From assembly GCA_024409165.1 (NCBI GenBank), contig JAKSUE010000015.1:1-11782 (forward strand): a stretch of DNA of 11,782 nt, given 5' to 3'. Positions 5,494 through 11,400 of this stretch are shown in pieces. Both the position numbers and the translations under genes were made by a program. The notes under the pieces were generated by a model, which did no database searches, was not told the origin of the DNA, and saw nothing but the letters and a program-made list of their open reading frames with translations. Origin of the DNA: an archaeon (GTDB taxonomy: Archaea; Methanobacteriota; Methanobacteria; Methanobacteriales; Methanobacteriaceae). How positions within the stretch are numbered: the first letter of the stretch is position 1; each line of letters starts with the position of its first letter.

Positions 5494-5772
5494 TTAATCA
5501 CTATACGGAGTTTTACCATAATAGATTTTACAATTATTTTGTATTTCTATTTTGTAATACCCTTTAAAATAAGTATTTTCATCTTGCATATTCCAATCTT
5601 TATACGGAAGTCTAGTATTCTTAACTTTTAAAAGAATAGCTTCTTCAGTAATATTATCAAGAGTATAACCTTCATTTGGATAAAATTCCCATTCTTCTTC
5701 ATCGTCTGCGTATGGTTTACTTTGTCCTCTACGTAAACACTTAGAAGTAAACATTTCTACTACTTCAGCCAT
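5494..5772 (-). CDS. Orphan acidic protein, 92 aa
   Basis: An acidic run (YADDEEEWEFY, about 22-32) is followed by aromatic-rich beta-like segments (ENTYFKGYYKIEIQNNCKIYYGKTP). No membrane or catalytic motif is visible and I do not recognise the family. The ATG lies inside the end of the upstream membrane-protein gene, overlapping it by 13 nt in another frame. The double TAG of that gene falls within codons 4-6 of this one, which supports TAG working as a stop there. Confidence 0.82.
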   Translation of the reverse strand: MAEVVEMFTSKCLRRGQSKPYADDEEEWEFYPNEGYTLDNITEEAILLKVKNTRLPYKDWNMQDENTYFKGYYKIEIQNNCKIYYGKTPYSD

Positions 5773-6044
5773 ATTCTCTTAATTTTAAAACAAATACCTT
5801 TTTTAGTAATTTTATCTAAAAGATAAGATAAAAGTATTATTATTCCAAGAATAATAGCAAGTCCTAATCCTATCCAAGATAAAATAGTTGTAAATATACA
5901 TCCAATTATAGTAACTGAATCTATATTAATCTTAATATATTCTTCTTTAGTATCTTTAATAACTAGCCAATGTTCAAATGCTAAAATACCCCAAAAACTA
6001 ATAAATGCTAAAATACATCCTATTATACAAAATAATGTTCCCAT
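5760..6044 (-). CDS. Small membrane protein, 94 aa, two predicted transmembrane segments
   Basis: Residues 4-23 (LFCIIGCILAFISFWGILAF) and about 46-72 (starting IIGCIFTTILSW) are strongly hydrophobic, separated by a charged loop (VIKDTKEEYIKINIDS) and followed by a basic tail (DKITKKGICFKIKRIWLK). The positive C-terminal tail suggests it stays cytoplasmic. Such small inner-membrane proteins are common in phage early regions, but no function can be assigned. It starts 23 nt after tRNA-Met behind an AT-only leader and ends with tandem TAG TAG. The stop overlaps the 92-aa gene. Confidence 0.85.
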   Translation of the reverse strand: MGTLFCIIGCILAFISFWGILAFEHWLVIKDTKEEYIKINIDSVTIIGCIFTTILSWIGLGLAIILGIIILLSYLLDKITKKGICFKIKRIWLK

Positions 6045-6067
6045 AATTATAAATTTTTTAAAATTTG

Positions 6068-6141
6068 TAGAGGTTGCAGGACTCGAACCTGCGATCTACT
6101 GGTTATGAGTCAGTGACTTTTACCAACTAAGCTAAACCTCT
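6068..6141 (-). tRNA. tRNA-Met (anticodon CAT, elongator-like)
   Basis: The acceptor AGAGGTT/AACCTCT is fully paired, the D-stem is GCTT/AAGT, the anticodon loop is CTCATAA, and the T-arm is GCAGG-TTCGAGT-CCTGC. The lowest anticodon-stem pair is A-C. A fully paired position 1-72 argues against an initiator; an Ile2 tRNA needing lysidine remains possible. A73 is followed by C then A. Confidence 0.9.
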
Positions 6142-6149
6142 ATTAATAG

Positions 6150-6221
6150 GGAGTTATATTGGATTCGAACCAATGACAAAACAGCCACAATGTTTTATGT
6201 TACCATTACACTAATAACTCC
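6150..6221 (-). tRNA. tRNA-His (anticodon GTG)
   Basis: The anticodon stem AAACA/TGTTT closes loop TTGTGGC. The acceptor GAGTTAT/ATAACTC has an extra 5' G (6221) opposite discriminator C73 (6150). This is the G-1:C73 pair that marks histidine tRNAs and confirms the assignment. C then T follow. It lies 8 nt upstream of tRNA-Met. Confidence 0.94.
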
Positions 6222-6225
6222 ATTA

Positions 6226-6369
6226 TTAAAATACATCATTTAAACCATAAGCTTCAAAACGATCGATTATAGAGGTATATACTTTTTTAACTACAGAATC
6301 TGTAGCTTCTTCTCTTTTTTTATAAAGAGAATCTCTAAATTTTTGAAAATTTTCTATAAAATCTTCCAT
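6226..6369 (-). CDS. Small charged orphan protein, 47 aa
   Basis: ATG at 6369-6367 and TAA at 6228-6226 delimit MEDFIENFQKFRDSLYKKRE..., ending FEAYGLNDVF. It is a single long charged helix followed by a short tail, plausible as a small regulatory or binding protein, but no family is recognised. It starts 2 nt after the stop of the 90-aa membrane gene and ends 4 nt before tRNA-His, exactly filling the space between them. That spacing is the main evidence that it is translated. Confidence 0.72.
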   Translation of the reverse strand: MEDFIENFQKFRDSLYKKREEATDSVVKKVYTSIIDRFEAYGLNDVF

Positions 6370-6371
6370 AA

Positions 6372-6644
6372 TTATTCTTGTATGATTTTAAAATCAGTTA
6401 TTCTGCCATTTTTATCTAATGATATTGTATCAATTTTTACAGTGTTATAAGTAGCATCAATATAACCTTGTTTATAATATTTAGTATCACTAATTTCTAA
6501 TAACATTGTAAAACAAGCTATTATAGTTATTAATTCAAAAATTAGAAACACACATTTTATACTATAACAATCTTCAAATAAGAAACTACCTATACTCGTA
6601 AAAAATAAATACAAAAATATAAGACATCCAATACCTATTTCCAT
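6372..6644 (-). CDS. Small membrane protein, 90 aa, two predicted transmembrane segments
   Basis: Hydrophobic segments lie at about residues 5-23 (IGCLIFLYLFFTSIGSFLF) and 29-49 (IKCVFLIFELITIIACF...). They are followed by a soluble tail with YYKQGYIDATYNTVKID, a pattern I have seen in short phage membrane proteins (GxxDA), and a beta-like KNGRITDFKIIQE end. It is probably an inner-membrane protein of the infected host; function is unknown. It starts 25 nt after tRNA-Ile behind an AT leader containing TTAAATTT, and its TAA is 2 nt before the 47-aa gene. Confidence 0.85.
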   Translation of the reverse strand: MEIGIGCLIFLYLFFTSIGSFLFEDCYSIKCVFLIFELITIIACFTMLLEISDTKYYKQGYIDATYNTVKIDTISLDKNGRITDFKIIQE

Positions 6645-6669
6645 TTTTTATAAATTTAAATTAATAATG

Positions 6670-6744
6670 TTGGGAGACTGAGGCTCGAACTCAGGACCTA
6701 CTGTGTATCAGACAGTTATTCTAACCAAACTGAACTATCTCCCA
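6670..6744 (-). tRNA. tRNA-Ile (anticodon GAT)
   Basis: The acceptor TGGGAGA/TCTCCCA is fully paired. The anticodon stem ACTGT/ACAGT closes loop CTGATAC with anticodon GAT, and the T-arm is CTGAG-TTCGAGC-CTCAG. A73 is followed by C then A. Only one base separates it from tRNA-Glu. Confidence 0.94.
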
Positions 6745-6745
6745 G

Positions 6746-6817
6746 TACTCCAGCTAGGAATCGAACCTAGGTTTACAGAATGAAAATCTGTCGAACTAAC
6801 CGTTATTCTACAGGAGC
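6746..6817 (-). tRNA. tRNA-Glu (anticodon TTC), copy 1
   Basis: The anticodon stem ACAGA/TCTGT closes loop TTTTCAT, and the T-arm is CTAGG-TTCGATT-CCTAG. The acceptor GCTCCTG/CTGGAGT has one T-T mismatch (6-67) and a G-U at 1-72. The discriminator is A. C then T follow. A second TTC tRNA at 8764 differs widely, so they are not a recent duplication. Confidence 0.9.
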
Positions 6818-6826
6818 ATGATTTAC

Positions 6827-7207
6827 TTAACAATCAATAGTAGTTTGTAATTTAGTAATATAATCTAAAGCCTCTTGCTTTAATTTTAATTGTTCTTTTA
6901 ATTCTTCTATTGATTTAATATTTTCCTCTAATGTATAAATAGAATTCTTTAATCTATTTAATAAATATTCTTTTAAGATATTTTTATTAATTACTACAAT
7001 CCATTCATTACCTTGTTTATCATATACAAAAACGCCATTTCTAGAATTATCTAAAGCAAAACTTATATGTATTGTAGAGGTTTTTTCGCATAATTGAAAA
7101 GAATAGGTACTACCATTAGAATCAGATTCAACTAATTTTGCTTCTAATTCAATTGGCTCCATTATATCTTCAATTTTATTTATTATTTTACTAGCATATA
7201 CAATCAT
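6827..7207 (-). CDS. Orphan protein with C-terminal coiled coil, 126 aa
   Basis: Residues about 1-75 look like a beta-rich domain (GSTYSFQLCEKTSTIHISFALD, NGVFVYDKQGNEWIVVINK). Residues about 77-118 form a long charged helix with heptad-like Leu/Ile positions (LKEYLLNRLKNSIYTLEENI...), probably a coiled coil. The upstream 95-aa protein has the same plan (beta domain, then helix), so the pair may form a complex or be diverged paralogs; this is inference. The ATG overlaps the TGA of that gene (ATGA). The TAA ends 9 nt before tRNA-Glu. Confidence 0.86.
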   Translation of the reverse strand: MIVYASKIINKIEDIMEPIELEAKLVESDSNGSTYSFQLCEKTSTIHISFALDNSRNGVFVYDKQGNEWIVVINKNILKEYLLNRLKNSIYTLEENIKSIEELKEQLKLKQEALDYITKLQTTIDC

Positions 7208-7491
7208 AATAAATGCAATTTATAATTATTAATAGTTTTATTTATTTCTTCTAATGATTTTAAAAGTAATCTTTTTCCTTCTTCATAATAAGCTAATTCT
7301 GCTCTAATTAATTCTTTCATAGAATGTACAGTTGTTACAGGTATAGTGTCATGTGAAGTAAAATAAAAATCAAACTCATTATTAGAATTTAATTTAAGAA
7401 AAAATTTACCATTATCAGAAAACCATAATATTCCTGTTTTAGTTTCAGAAGGAATATATTTATAATTTACTAATTCTTCAGCTGTTATCAT
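7204..7491 (-). CDS. Orphan protein, 95 aa
   Basis: It starts MITAEELVNYKYIPSETKTG, continues with beta-like segments ILWFSDNGKFFLKLNSNNEFDFYF and a helix MKELIRAELAYYEEGKRLLLKSLEEINKTI. The layout, an N-terminal beta domain followed by a helix, mirrors the next gene. No known motif is recognised. It begins 16 nt after tRNA-Arg(ACG) behind an AT leader TTTAAATTT and has no Shine-Dalgarno. Its stop TGA overlaps the downstream start. Confidence 0.86.
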   Translation of the reverse strand: MITAEELVNYKYIPSETKTGILWFSDNGKFFLKLNSNNEFDFYFTSHDTIPVTTVHSMKELIRAELAYYEEGKRLLLKSLEEINKTINNYKLHLL

Positions 7492-7507
7492 AAATTTAAA
7501 AATTTAG

Positions 7508-7580
7508 TACTCTAAACAGGATTCGAACCCGTATCATCTGATCCGTAGTCAGGTATTCTAATCCATTGAACTATTAGAGT
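7508..7580 (-). tRNA. tRNA-Arg (anticodon ACG)
   Basis: The acceptor ACTCTAA/TTAGAGT is fully paired, the D-stem is GTTC/GAAT, and the anticodon loop is CTACGGA. The T-arm is ACGGG-TTCGAAT-CCTGT. A34 would need conversion to inosine by a host TadA enzyme to read CGU/CGC/CGA. The first anticodon-stem pair is mismatched. A73 is followed by C then T. Confidence 0.92.
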
Positions 7581-7587
7581 AAGTAAA

Positions 7588-8223
7588 TTATATACCTTGT
7601 ATAAATATTTTATCACATAATTCCCAATATGATATTGGTTTATAATCATTTTGATCTACACCAACATCGTATTGATGTTTTCCTATTATATTTTTATCAT
7701 TACTATTTATACCACAATAAGTACCATCTTTAAGAGTATGAATATGTCCAAAAACCTGACAATTACCATTATATGCTAATGCTGGATAATGTTGAGCAAA
7801 TATTTGTAATCCATCCACACAAATAGTTAAATTATCTACAATCGTTAATTTTAATAATTTAACCGTTGGTAATGAATCAAATACTGAATATTCTGTTAAA
7901 GAACTAAATACATAATCAGTATCATAGTTTCCTAAACATATTCTATCATGATTTCCTCTACATAAAAATATAGTACCATTTAATTTCTGTAAATATTTTT
8001 TATACTCAGATATACCAAATTGATGAGGAAGTATAAAATCACCACAATGAATAACAATTCCATCTTCGGGAACTACTTCATTCCAATTTTTTATTAAAAC
8101 TTCATTCATCTCATTTGTACTTGTAAAAGGTCTTTTACAATATTTAATTATATTAAAATGGCCAAAATGGGTATCAGAAGTAAAAAATAATTTATCTGGA
8201 TTTTCTATTTGTATTTTATACAT
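7588..8223 (-). CDS. Calcineurin-like metallophosphoesterase, 211 aa
   Basis: All the metal-binding motifs of the family appear in order: SDTHFGH (D17, H19), HCGDF (D62), RGNHD (N91, H92), QHYPA (H145) and FGHIH (H160, H162). The protein should bind two metal ions in the cytoplasm and hydrolyse a phosphoester; the substrate cannot be read from sequence. The C-terminal DVGVDQNDYKPISY is the usual ending of short phage and bacterial members of this group, and 200-odd residues is their normal length. It lies 1 nt downstream of the YqeY-like gene's stop and ends 7 nt before tRNA-Arg(ACG). Related enzymes in other systems act on cyclic nucleotides, RNA ends or nucleotides. A role in RNA-end repair beside the RNA ligase is possible but unproven. 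Confidence 0.95.
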   Translation of the reverse strand: MYKIQIENPDKLFFTSDTHFGHFNIIKYCKRPFTSTNEMNEVLIKNWNEVVPEDGIVIHCGDFILPHQFGISEYKKYLQKLNGTIFLCRGNHDRICLGNYDTDYVFSSLTEYSVFDSLPTVKLLKLTIVDNLTICVDGLQIFAQHYPALAYNGNCQVFGHIHTLKDGTYCGINSNDKNIIGKHQYDVGVDQNDYKPISYWELCDKIFIQGI

Positions 8224-8224
8224 A

Positions 8225-8650
8225 TTATAAATTTTCTTTAACGATTACAGAAATTATCATACCACTTACAATAGGAAATTTTGCTTTCATTTCTTTCATA
8301 GCACTTCCAATATTAATAGCAGGATTATCTTTTTTTAATTTTAATACATAATCAACTAATTCTTCTTTAGTAGGTTCTTTTGGAAGAAACTCCTTAATTA
8401 TTTCTAATTGTTCAGAATCTTCTTGAACTAAATCTTCTCTGTTTGCTTTTTTAAATTCAGCAATAGATTTTTCATAATCAGATTTTAATTTAATTAAAAT
8501 TTGCTGTTCAATTTCTTCTGCATAATTAGCACCAGGAGCAAGTAAAGCTTTTTGCAAGGCTGATTTCATAATTTGTAAAGCTATAGTTCTATTTTTATTA
8601 TGAGCTTTAGCTGCTTCCATTATTTTATCACTTAATTCGTTTATTATCAT
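8225..8650 (-). CDS. YqeY/GatB-C-terminal-domain-like protein, 141 aa
   Basis: The length and layout match the YqeY family (about 150 aa): an N-terminal helical part (MIINELSDKIMEAAKAHNKNRTIALQIMKSALQKAL), a central charged helix, the signature EQLEIIKEFLPKEPTKEELVDYV (about 80-102), and a C-terminal three-helix part (AINIGSAMKEMKAKFPIVSGMIISVIVKENL). In GatB the related domain contacts tRNA during Glu-tRNA(Gln) to Gln-tRNA(Gln) amidation; stand-alone YqeY proteins have no settled function. Its location directly after a Glu-Glu-Tyr tRNA triplet and before a metallophosphoesterase fits a tRNA-related task, by inference. It starts behind an AT leader (AAATTTAAAAAATT) 23 nt after tRNA-Tyr. Confidence 0.85.
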   Translation of the reverse strand: MIINELSDKIMEAAKAHNKNRTIALQIMKSALQKALLAPGANYAEEIEQQILIKLKSDYEKSIAEFKKANREDLVQEDSEQLEIIKEFLPKEPTKEELVDYVLKLKKDNPAINIGSAMKEMKAKFPIVSGMIISVIVKENL

Positions 8651-8673
8651 AATTTTTTAAATTTAATTATTAG

Positions 8674-8759
8674 TGGGAGAGGCTAGACTCGAACTAGCAG
8701 TCTCCGTTAAGAGAAAGGAGTTACGGTCCTTGCGGCTACCAATTACCGGTTACTCTCCC
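8674..8759 (-). tRNA. tRNA-Tyr (anticodon GTA), with C at position 33
   Basis: A class II tRNA with variable arm TCTC-TTAAC-GGAGA. The acceptor is GGGAGAG/CTCTCCC and the anticodon stem AAGGA/TCCTT. The loop is CCGTAAC, giving anticodon GTA but C instead of U at position 33. The T-arm is GCTAG-TTCGAGT-CTAGC. A73 is followed by C then T. A long variable arm on tyrosine tRNA is the bacterial pattern. Confidence 0.9.
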
Positions 8760-8763
8760 TTTG

Positions 8764-8834
8764 TAGCCCATCGTGGACTCAAACCACGTTTTCGAAACTG
8801 AAAATTTCGTATCCTATCCATAGATGAAAGGGCC
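8764..8834 (-). tRNA. tRNA-Glu (anticodon TTC), copy 2
   Basis: The D-stem is ATCT/GGAT, the anticodon stem CGAAA/TTTCG closes loop TTTTCAG, and the T-arm is CGTGG-TTTGAGT-CCACG. The acceptor GGCCCTT/ATGGGCT has one T-T mismatch and a G-U. The T-loop begins TTTG instead of TTCG. A73 is followed by C then A. It lies in a triplet Glu(CTC)-Glu(TTC)-Tyr with gaps of 2 and 4 nt. Confidence 0.88.
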
Positions 8835-8836
8835 AG

Positions 8837-8909
8837 TAGTCACTAGAAGATTCAAACTTCTGTTTTAGCTCAGAGAAAGCTACGTCCTAGATCACTAGAC
8901 GAAATGACC
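8837..8909 (-). tRNA. tRNA-Glu (anticodon CTC), unusual loop
   Basis: The body is strongly glutamate-like: TTTCGTCTAG in the D-arm and AGGAC closing the D-stem, close to bacterial tRNA-Glu. The anticodon stem TAGCT/AGCTA is perfect and the loop TTCTCTG places CTC at 34-36. Position 37 is then U, where a purine is almost always found. The T-arm is AGAAG-TTTGAAT-CTTCT. C then T follow A73. If the loop is functional it would read GAG only. Confidence 0.82.
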
Positions 8910-8916
8910 AAATTAG

Positions 8917-9294
8917 TTAATCCCAATCATCGTAATAACCACCATAATCTGCATATTTAGAATATTTAGATTCTTGGAATGTGATTGGTTCAATCCATAA
9001 TTTAAAACTACTTAAACATTCTTCAAAAGTACCTTCTTTTTCACTAGCTATTGAGTGAGAAGAATATCTAATAAATTTATACTTTTCTATTAATCCTATA
9101 GAATTAAAAATAAATTGAAAAACATAAATATCGGTATCCTTTTCTACTATATAACTAATACTTTCAAATTTTTTCTTATATATTTTATAAGAATATTCAT
9201 TTTTTTCTATTAAAGAAAGTAACATTCGTTTTTTATCTTCAGAAATACCTAAATAAAATCTAATTTGTAATAAAATGTTATTTAATAATTTCAT
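8917..9294 (-). CDS. Orphan protein, 125 aa
   Basis: The N-terminus MKLLNNILLQIRFYLGISEDKKRMLLSLIEKN is helical. It is followed by alternating strand-like segments (YKIYKKKFESISYIVEKDTDIYVFQFIFNSIG), a KEGTFEECLSSFKLWIE segment, and a Tyr/Asp/Gly-rich tail (YADYGGYYDDWD). No known motif is seen. It stands alone between tRNA-Arg(TCT) and the Glu-Glu-Tyr tRNA triplet. The start lies 19 nt after the tRNA-Arg 3' end behind an AT-only leader, and the stop is 7 nt before the next tRNA. Confidence 0.86.
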   Translation of the reverse strand: MKLLNNILLQIRFYLGISEDKKRMLLSLIEKNEYSYKIYKKKFESISYIVEKDTDIYVFQFIFNSIGLIEKYKFIRYSSHSIASEKEGTFEECLSSFKLWIEPITFQESKYSKYADYGGYYDDWD

Positions 9295-9313
9295 TTTTAT
9301 TAAAATTAATTAG

Positions 9314-9385
9314 TACCTAAGAACAGAATCGAACTGTTATTTCTACCTTAGAAGGGTATTGTTCTATCCGTTGAACTACTTAGGT
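9314..9385 (-). tRNA. tRNA-Arg (anticodon TCT)
   Basis: The acceptor ACCTAAG/CTTAGGT is fully paired, the D-stem is GTTC/GAAC, and the anticodon loop CTTCTAA gives TCT for AGA/AGG codons, which AT-rich phages favour. The T-arm is AACAG-TTCGATT-CTGTT. A73 is followed by C then T. It is the first tRNA of the array in transcription order within this window. Confidence 0.93.
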
Positions 9386-9410
9386 AACAAAAATTTAAAT
9401 TCGTAACTTT

Positions 9411-9426
9411 GATATTTTAAAATATC
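9411..9426. repeat. 16-bp perfect AT palindrome in the spacer before the tRNA array
   Basis: GATATTTTAAAATATC reads the same on both strands. It lies in the 77-nt gap (9386-9462) between the stop of the 204-aa gene and tRNA-Arg(TCT), the only sizeable spacer here without other hairpins. It could be an operator, part of a promoter for the tRNA block, or chance in AT-rich DNA. No convincing -35/-10 pair is visible. Confidence 0.35.
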
Positions 9427-9462
9427 GTACTTTATTAATTAAGTTATAATGTTTTAACTAAA

Positions 9463-10077
9463 TTAAAATATTCCTTTTGTATTAGTAGCAAAAGAATACA
9501 TTGATTTTGTTCTTTTAATAATAGGCTCGTTTTTAAATATTGCTTTAAATACTTGCCTAATTATACATTTTTTTTCTATTGTAGAATAACCGCGCTCCCA
9601 AAGTATCCAAGAATAATTTCTAAAAGAAGTTAATGTATCTAAATTATTAATAAAATATTGTATTGATAAACTTGGTTGTTCTTTTGTTACACGTAAATAG
9701 AGTCTAATTGTATCAAATATAGTATAAAAAATATCATCTCTATCTAAGATATAATTAGGTTCAATTATAATATAATTTTCTTTTAATCTTGTGGATATAT
9801 TATTACAATACAAATTATCTGGTTTTATATTTCCAACATCAAAAGCTTTTAAAATAATACTTAAAGTATTTATATCAGCATTTTTTATAAAATTAAAAGC
9901 GTCTTTATGAGTTGAAATAGTACCATAATAAAGAAATTTACTAAGACAAAGTAAATTATTTATTCCCTTAGAACTAATATAGTCAAGTGCTGAAATCCTT
10001 TTACACCAAGAATATTCTGAAACAATTAATTCAGTAAAGTTACGAAATAAGCTAAGTAATGATGAGCCTCCGACCAT
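9463..10077 (-). CDS. Orphan protein, 204 aa
   Basis: The ATG (MVGGSSLLSLFRNF) lies inside the last codons of the peptidase frame, with a 26-nt overlap, so the two are probably translated from one mRNA. The protein is helix-rich with many aromatic residues (NLLCLSKFLYYGTIST near 41-56, YNYILDRDDIFYTIFDTIRLYL-like segments in the middle, FRNYSWILWERGY near 152-164) and a basic C-terminus. No catalytic or membrane motif is recognised. A weak resemblance to the left-edge partial protein (NLATFYYIGTL versus LSKFLYYGTI) might indicate paralogy, but it is too short to rely on. The TAA is followed by the AT-rich spacer before the tRNA array. Confidence 0.86.
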   Translation of the reverse strand: MVGGSSLLSLFRNFTELIVSEYSWCKRISALDYISSKGINNLLCLSKFLYYGTISTHKDAFNFIKNADINTLSIILKAFDVGNIKPDNLYCNNISTRLKENYIIIEPNYILDRDDIFYTIFDTIRLYLRVTKEQPSLSIQYFINNLDTLTSFRNYSWILWERGYSTIEKKCIIRQVFKAIFKNEPIIKRTKSMYSFATNTKGIF

Positions 10078-10729
10078 TATCTTTTTTACTTTTTAGTACT
10101 GGAGGCATAACTAAGGTCTTTTTAGAATAATTTTTCCAGTATTCTCCATAATAACCTAAATAACTTTTTTCTTCCTTTGCCTCGTGTGGATAGGTATCAG
10201 GTAATGATAATATATGGCTAACTAAACTCCAACATTTATTTAAATCGTCTAAACTAGTAAATTCATAATCAGTATGTGGATTATAATAACCACAACTAAT
10301 ATTACAACAACTAACTTTTACTCCTTCTTTTTTAAGAGCCATTACATCAGTAGATAAACCTCTATCTATTTTATAACCAAAATGCTTAATATCACAAGCA
10401 TCTATAAAAGATTGAGAACAAAGTTCTACTCCAGCAGCATTGTTAATAAAATCAGAATTATTTCTTCTATCACATTCAACTATATACCTAGAATCAGAAA
10501 AGAAAGAAACATCACAATTATGACTTCCTTTACATCCTATTTCTTCACCATGAAAGAACGCTGCTTTTAAAACAGGAAATGTTTTTAAAGCAGTTAAAGT
10601 TAAAAATATACCATTTTTATCGTCTGCTCCTAAACCACAAAATGATTTTCCAATAAAATCAAAACCAAAAATAATATTATTGACTTCTTTTATTTCAATA
10701 TTATTATTAATTGATTGAACTTGCGTAAT
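10052..10729 (-). CDS. M20/peptidase T-like metallopeptidase, 3' exon only
   Basis: An open frame of about 225 codons with no start codon at its 5' end; the first in-frame ATG is 130 codons in, after the catalytic motifs. Counting from I1 (10729), GLGADDKNG at 32-40 carries the bridging Asp, HGEEIGCKGS at 60-69 the catalytic and metal Glu pair, ECDRRN at 85-90 a metal Asp, and NPHTDYE at 150-156 the last His. Missing is the N-terminal part with the first H-x-D metal site, expected about 35-40 residues before GADD, exactly where the frame breaks. The adjacent sequence has group I intron core features, so I read this as exon 2 of a spliced gene rather than a pseudogene. The exact 3' splice site (near 10730-10724) is uncertain. 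The frame ends with TAG. Confidence 0.8.
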   Translation of the reverse strand: MTQVQSINNNIEIKEVNNIIFGFDFIGKSFCGLGADDKNGIFLTLTALKTFPVLKAAFFHGEEIGCKGSHNCDVSFFSDSRYIVECDRRNNSDFINNAAGVELCSQSFIDACDIKHFGYKIDRGLSTDVMALKKEGVKVSCCNISCGYYNPHTDYEFTSLDDLNKCWSLVSHILSLPDTYPHEAKEEKSYLGYYGEYWKNYSKKTLVMPPVLKSKKDNGRRLIIT

Positions 10730-10763
10730 CTTATATTTTTCAATATAAGCCTGACTATATCTT
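10730..10763 (-). ncRNA. Group I intron 3' core: P7 (S element) and P9 hairpin
   Basis: On the minus strand 10763-10753 reads AAGATATAGTC, identical to the classical S element that forms the 3' strand of P7 in group I introns. It is followed at once by CTTATATT-GAAA-AATATAAG (10749-10730), a perfect 8-bp stem capped by a GNRA tetraloop, as expected for P9. The S element overlaps the TAA stop of the intron-encoded protein (10764-10762). The 5' strand of P7 (R element, GACTA) is not found up to the right edge and must lie beyond it. Confidence 0.8.
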
Positions 10764-11370
10764 AATATTTAATAATTTTTGTATTATTTTTAGTTAATTT
10801 AAATTTGTTTATATAAGTATTAACAGTAGAAAAATCTACTTTTAAATACCTAGCAATAGCTTTTCTACAAACAAATTTATTTATTTCTCTACCATCTAAA
10901 TCTATTTCTCTATAAGGAAATATTTTAGTAAAATCTAAAACAAAATTTTCTGTTCCCCAAAGATATCCTTTATAAATTCTATTGGTATTTACACCAAATT
11001 TTTTAAAAGAACTACCACTACCCTTATTATTAAAAGCTTCTCTAATAACTTGTCTAATAGATAAATATTTATGTATGAATTTTCCATTTAAATCATATTG
11101 ATATATAGGAATTCTTTCATTATATTTTTTATTTTTATCTTGTGTTTTAAATGGATAAGTTTCTTTTTTAAGTTTAATCCATTTATATCCACAACAAAAT
11201 CTATTCGATTTGTTTATAACAGCATTAATAGCAGATTTTTGAACATTAAAATATTTAGCAGCTTCTGTTTCTGAATCAAATTTCATAAATAATTTATTTG
11301 TTTTACTGTAAGCAGCTACTGGAATTTTATGAGCTAATATAGAACGTTCTCTTCCATATATATTTCTCAT
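10762..11370 (-). CDS. DNA-binding-repeat segment (NUMOD1/IENR1-like) of the intron endonuclease, 202 aa
   Basis: Three related modules are visible: IPVAAYSKTNKLFMKFDSETEAAKYF (about 16-41, ending GYKWIKL at 61-67), RIPIYQYDLNGKFIHKYLSIRQVI (from about 85, ending KGYLWG), and a shorter YREIDLDGREINKF...AIARYL (from about 154). The y-x-G-x-f/S-x-eAa pattern is that of NUMOD1/IENR1 helix-turn-helix repeats that follow GIY-YIG or HNH domains and bind the target site. The frame is open upstream of this ATG to 11400 and is the same frame as the GIY-YIG gene. The intervening codons give LGGSGVITKN, matching the GG-x-G linker of intact GIY-YIG enzymes. It is therefore best seen as the second half of one protein. 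The stop overlaps the intron S element. Confidence 0.85.
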   Translation of the reverse strand: MRNIYGRERSILAHKIPVAAYSKTNKLFMKFDSETEAAKYFNVQKSAINAVINKSNRFCCGYKWIKLKKETYPFKTQDKNKKYNERIPIYQYDLNGKFIHKYLSIRQVIREAFNNKGSGSSFKKFGVNTNRIYKGYLWGTENFVLDFTKIFPYREIDLDGREINKFVCRKAIARYLKVDFSTVNTYINKFKLTKNNTKIIKY

Positions 11371-11400
11371 ATTTTTAGTAATTACTCCAGATCCTCCTAG

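Noticed and set aside
10382..10570. Plus-strand open frame of 62 codons
   Set aside because: It lies opposite the peptidase exon with its catalytic motifs, so it is a shadow frame.
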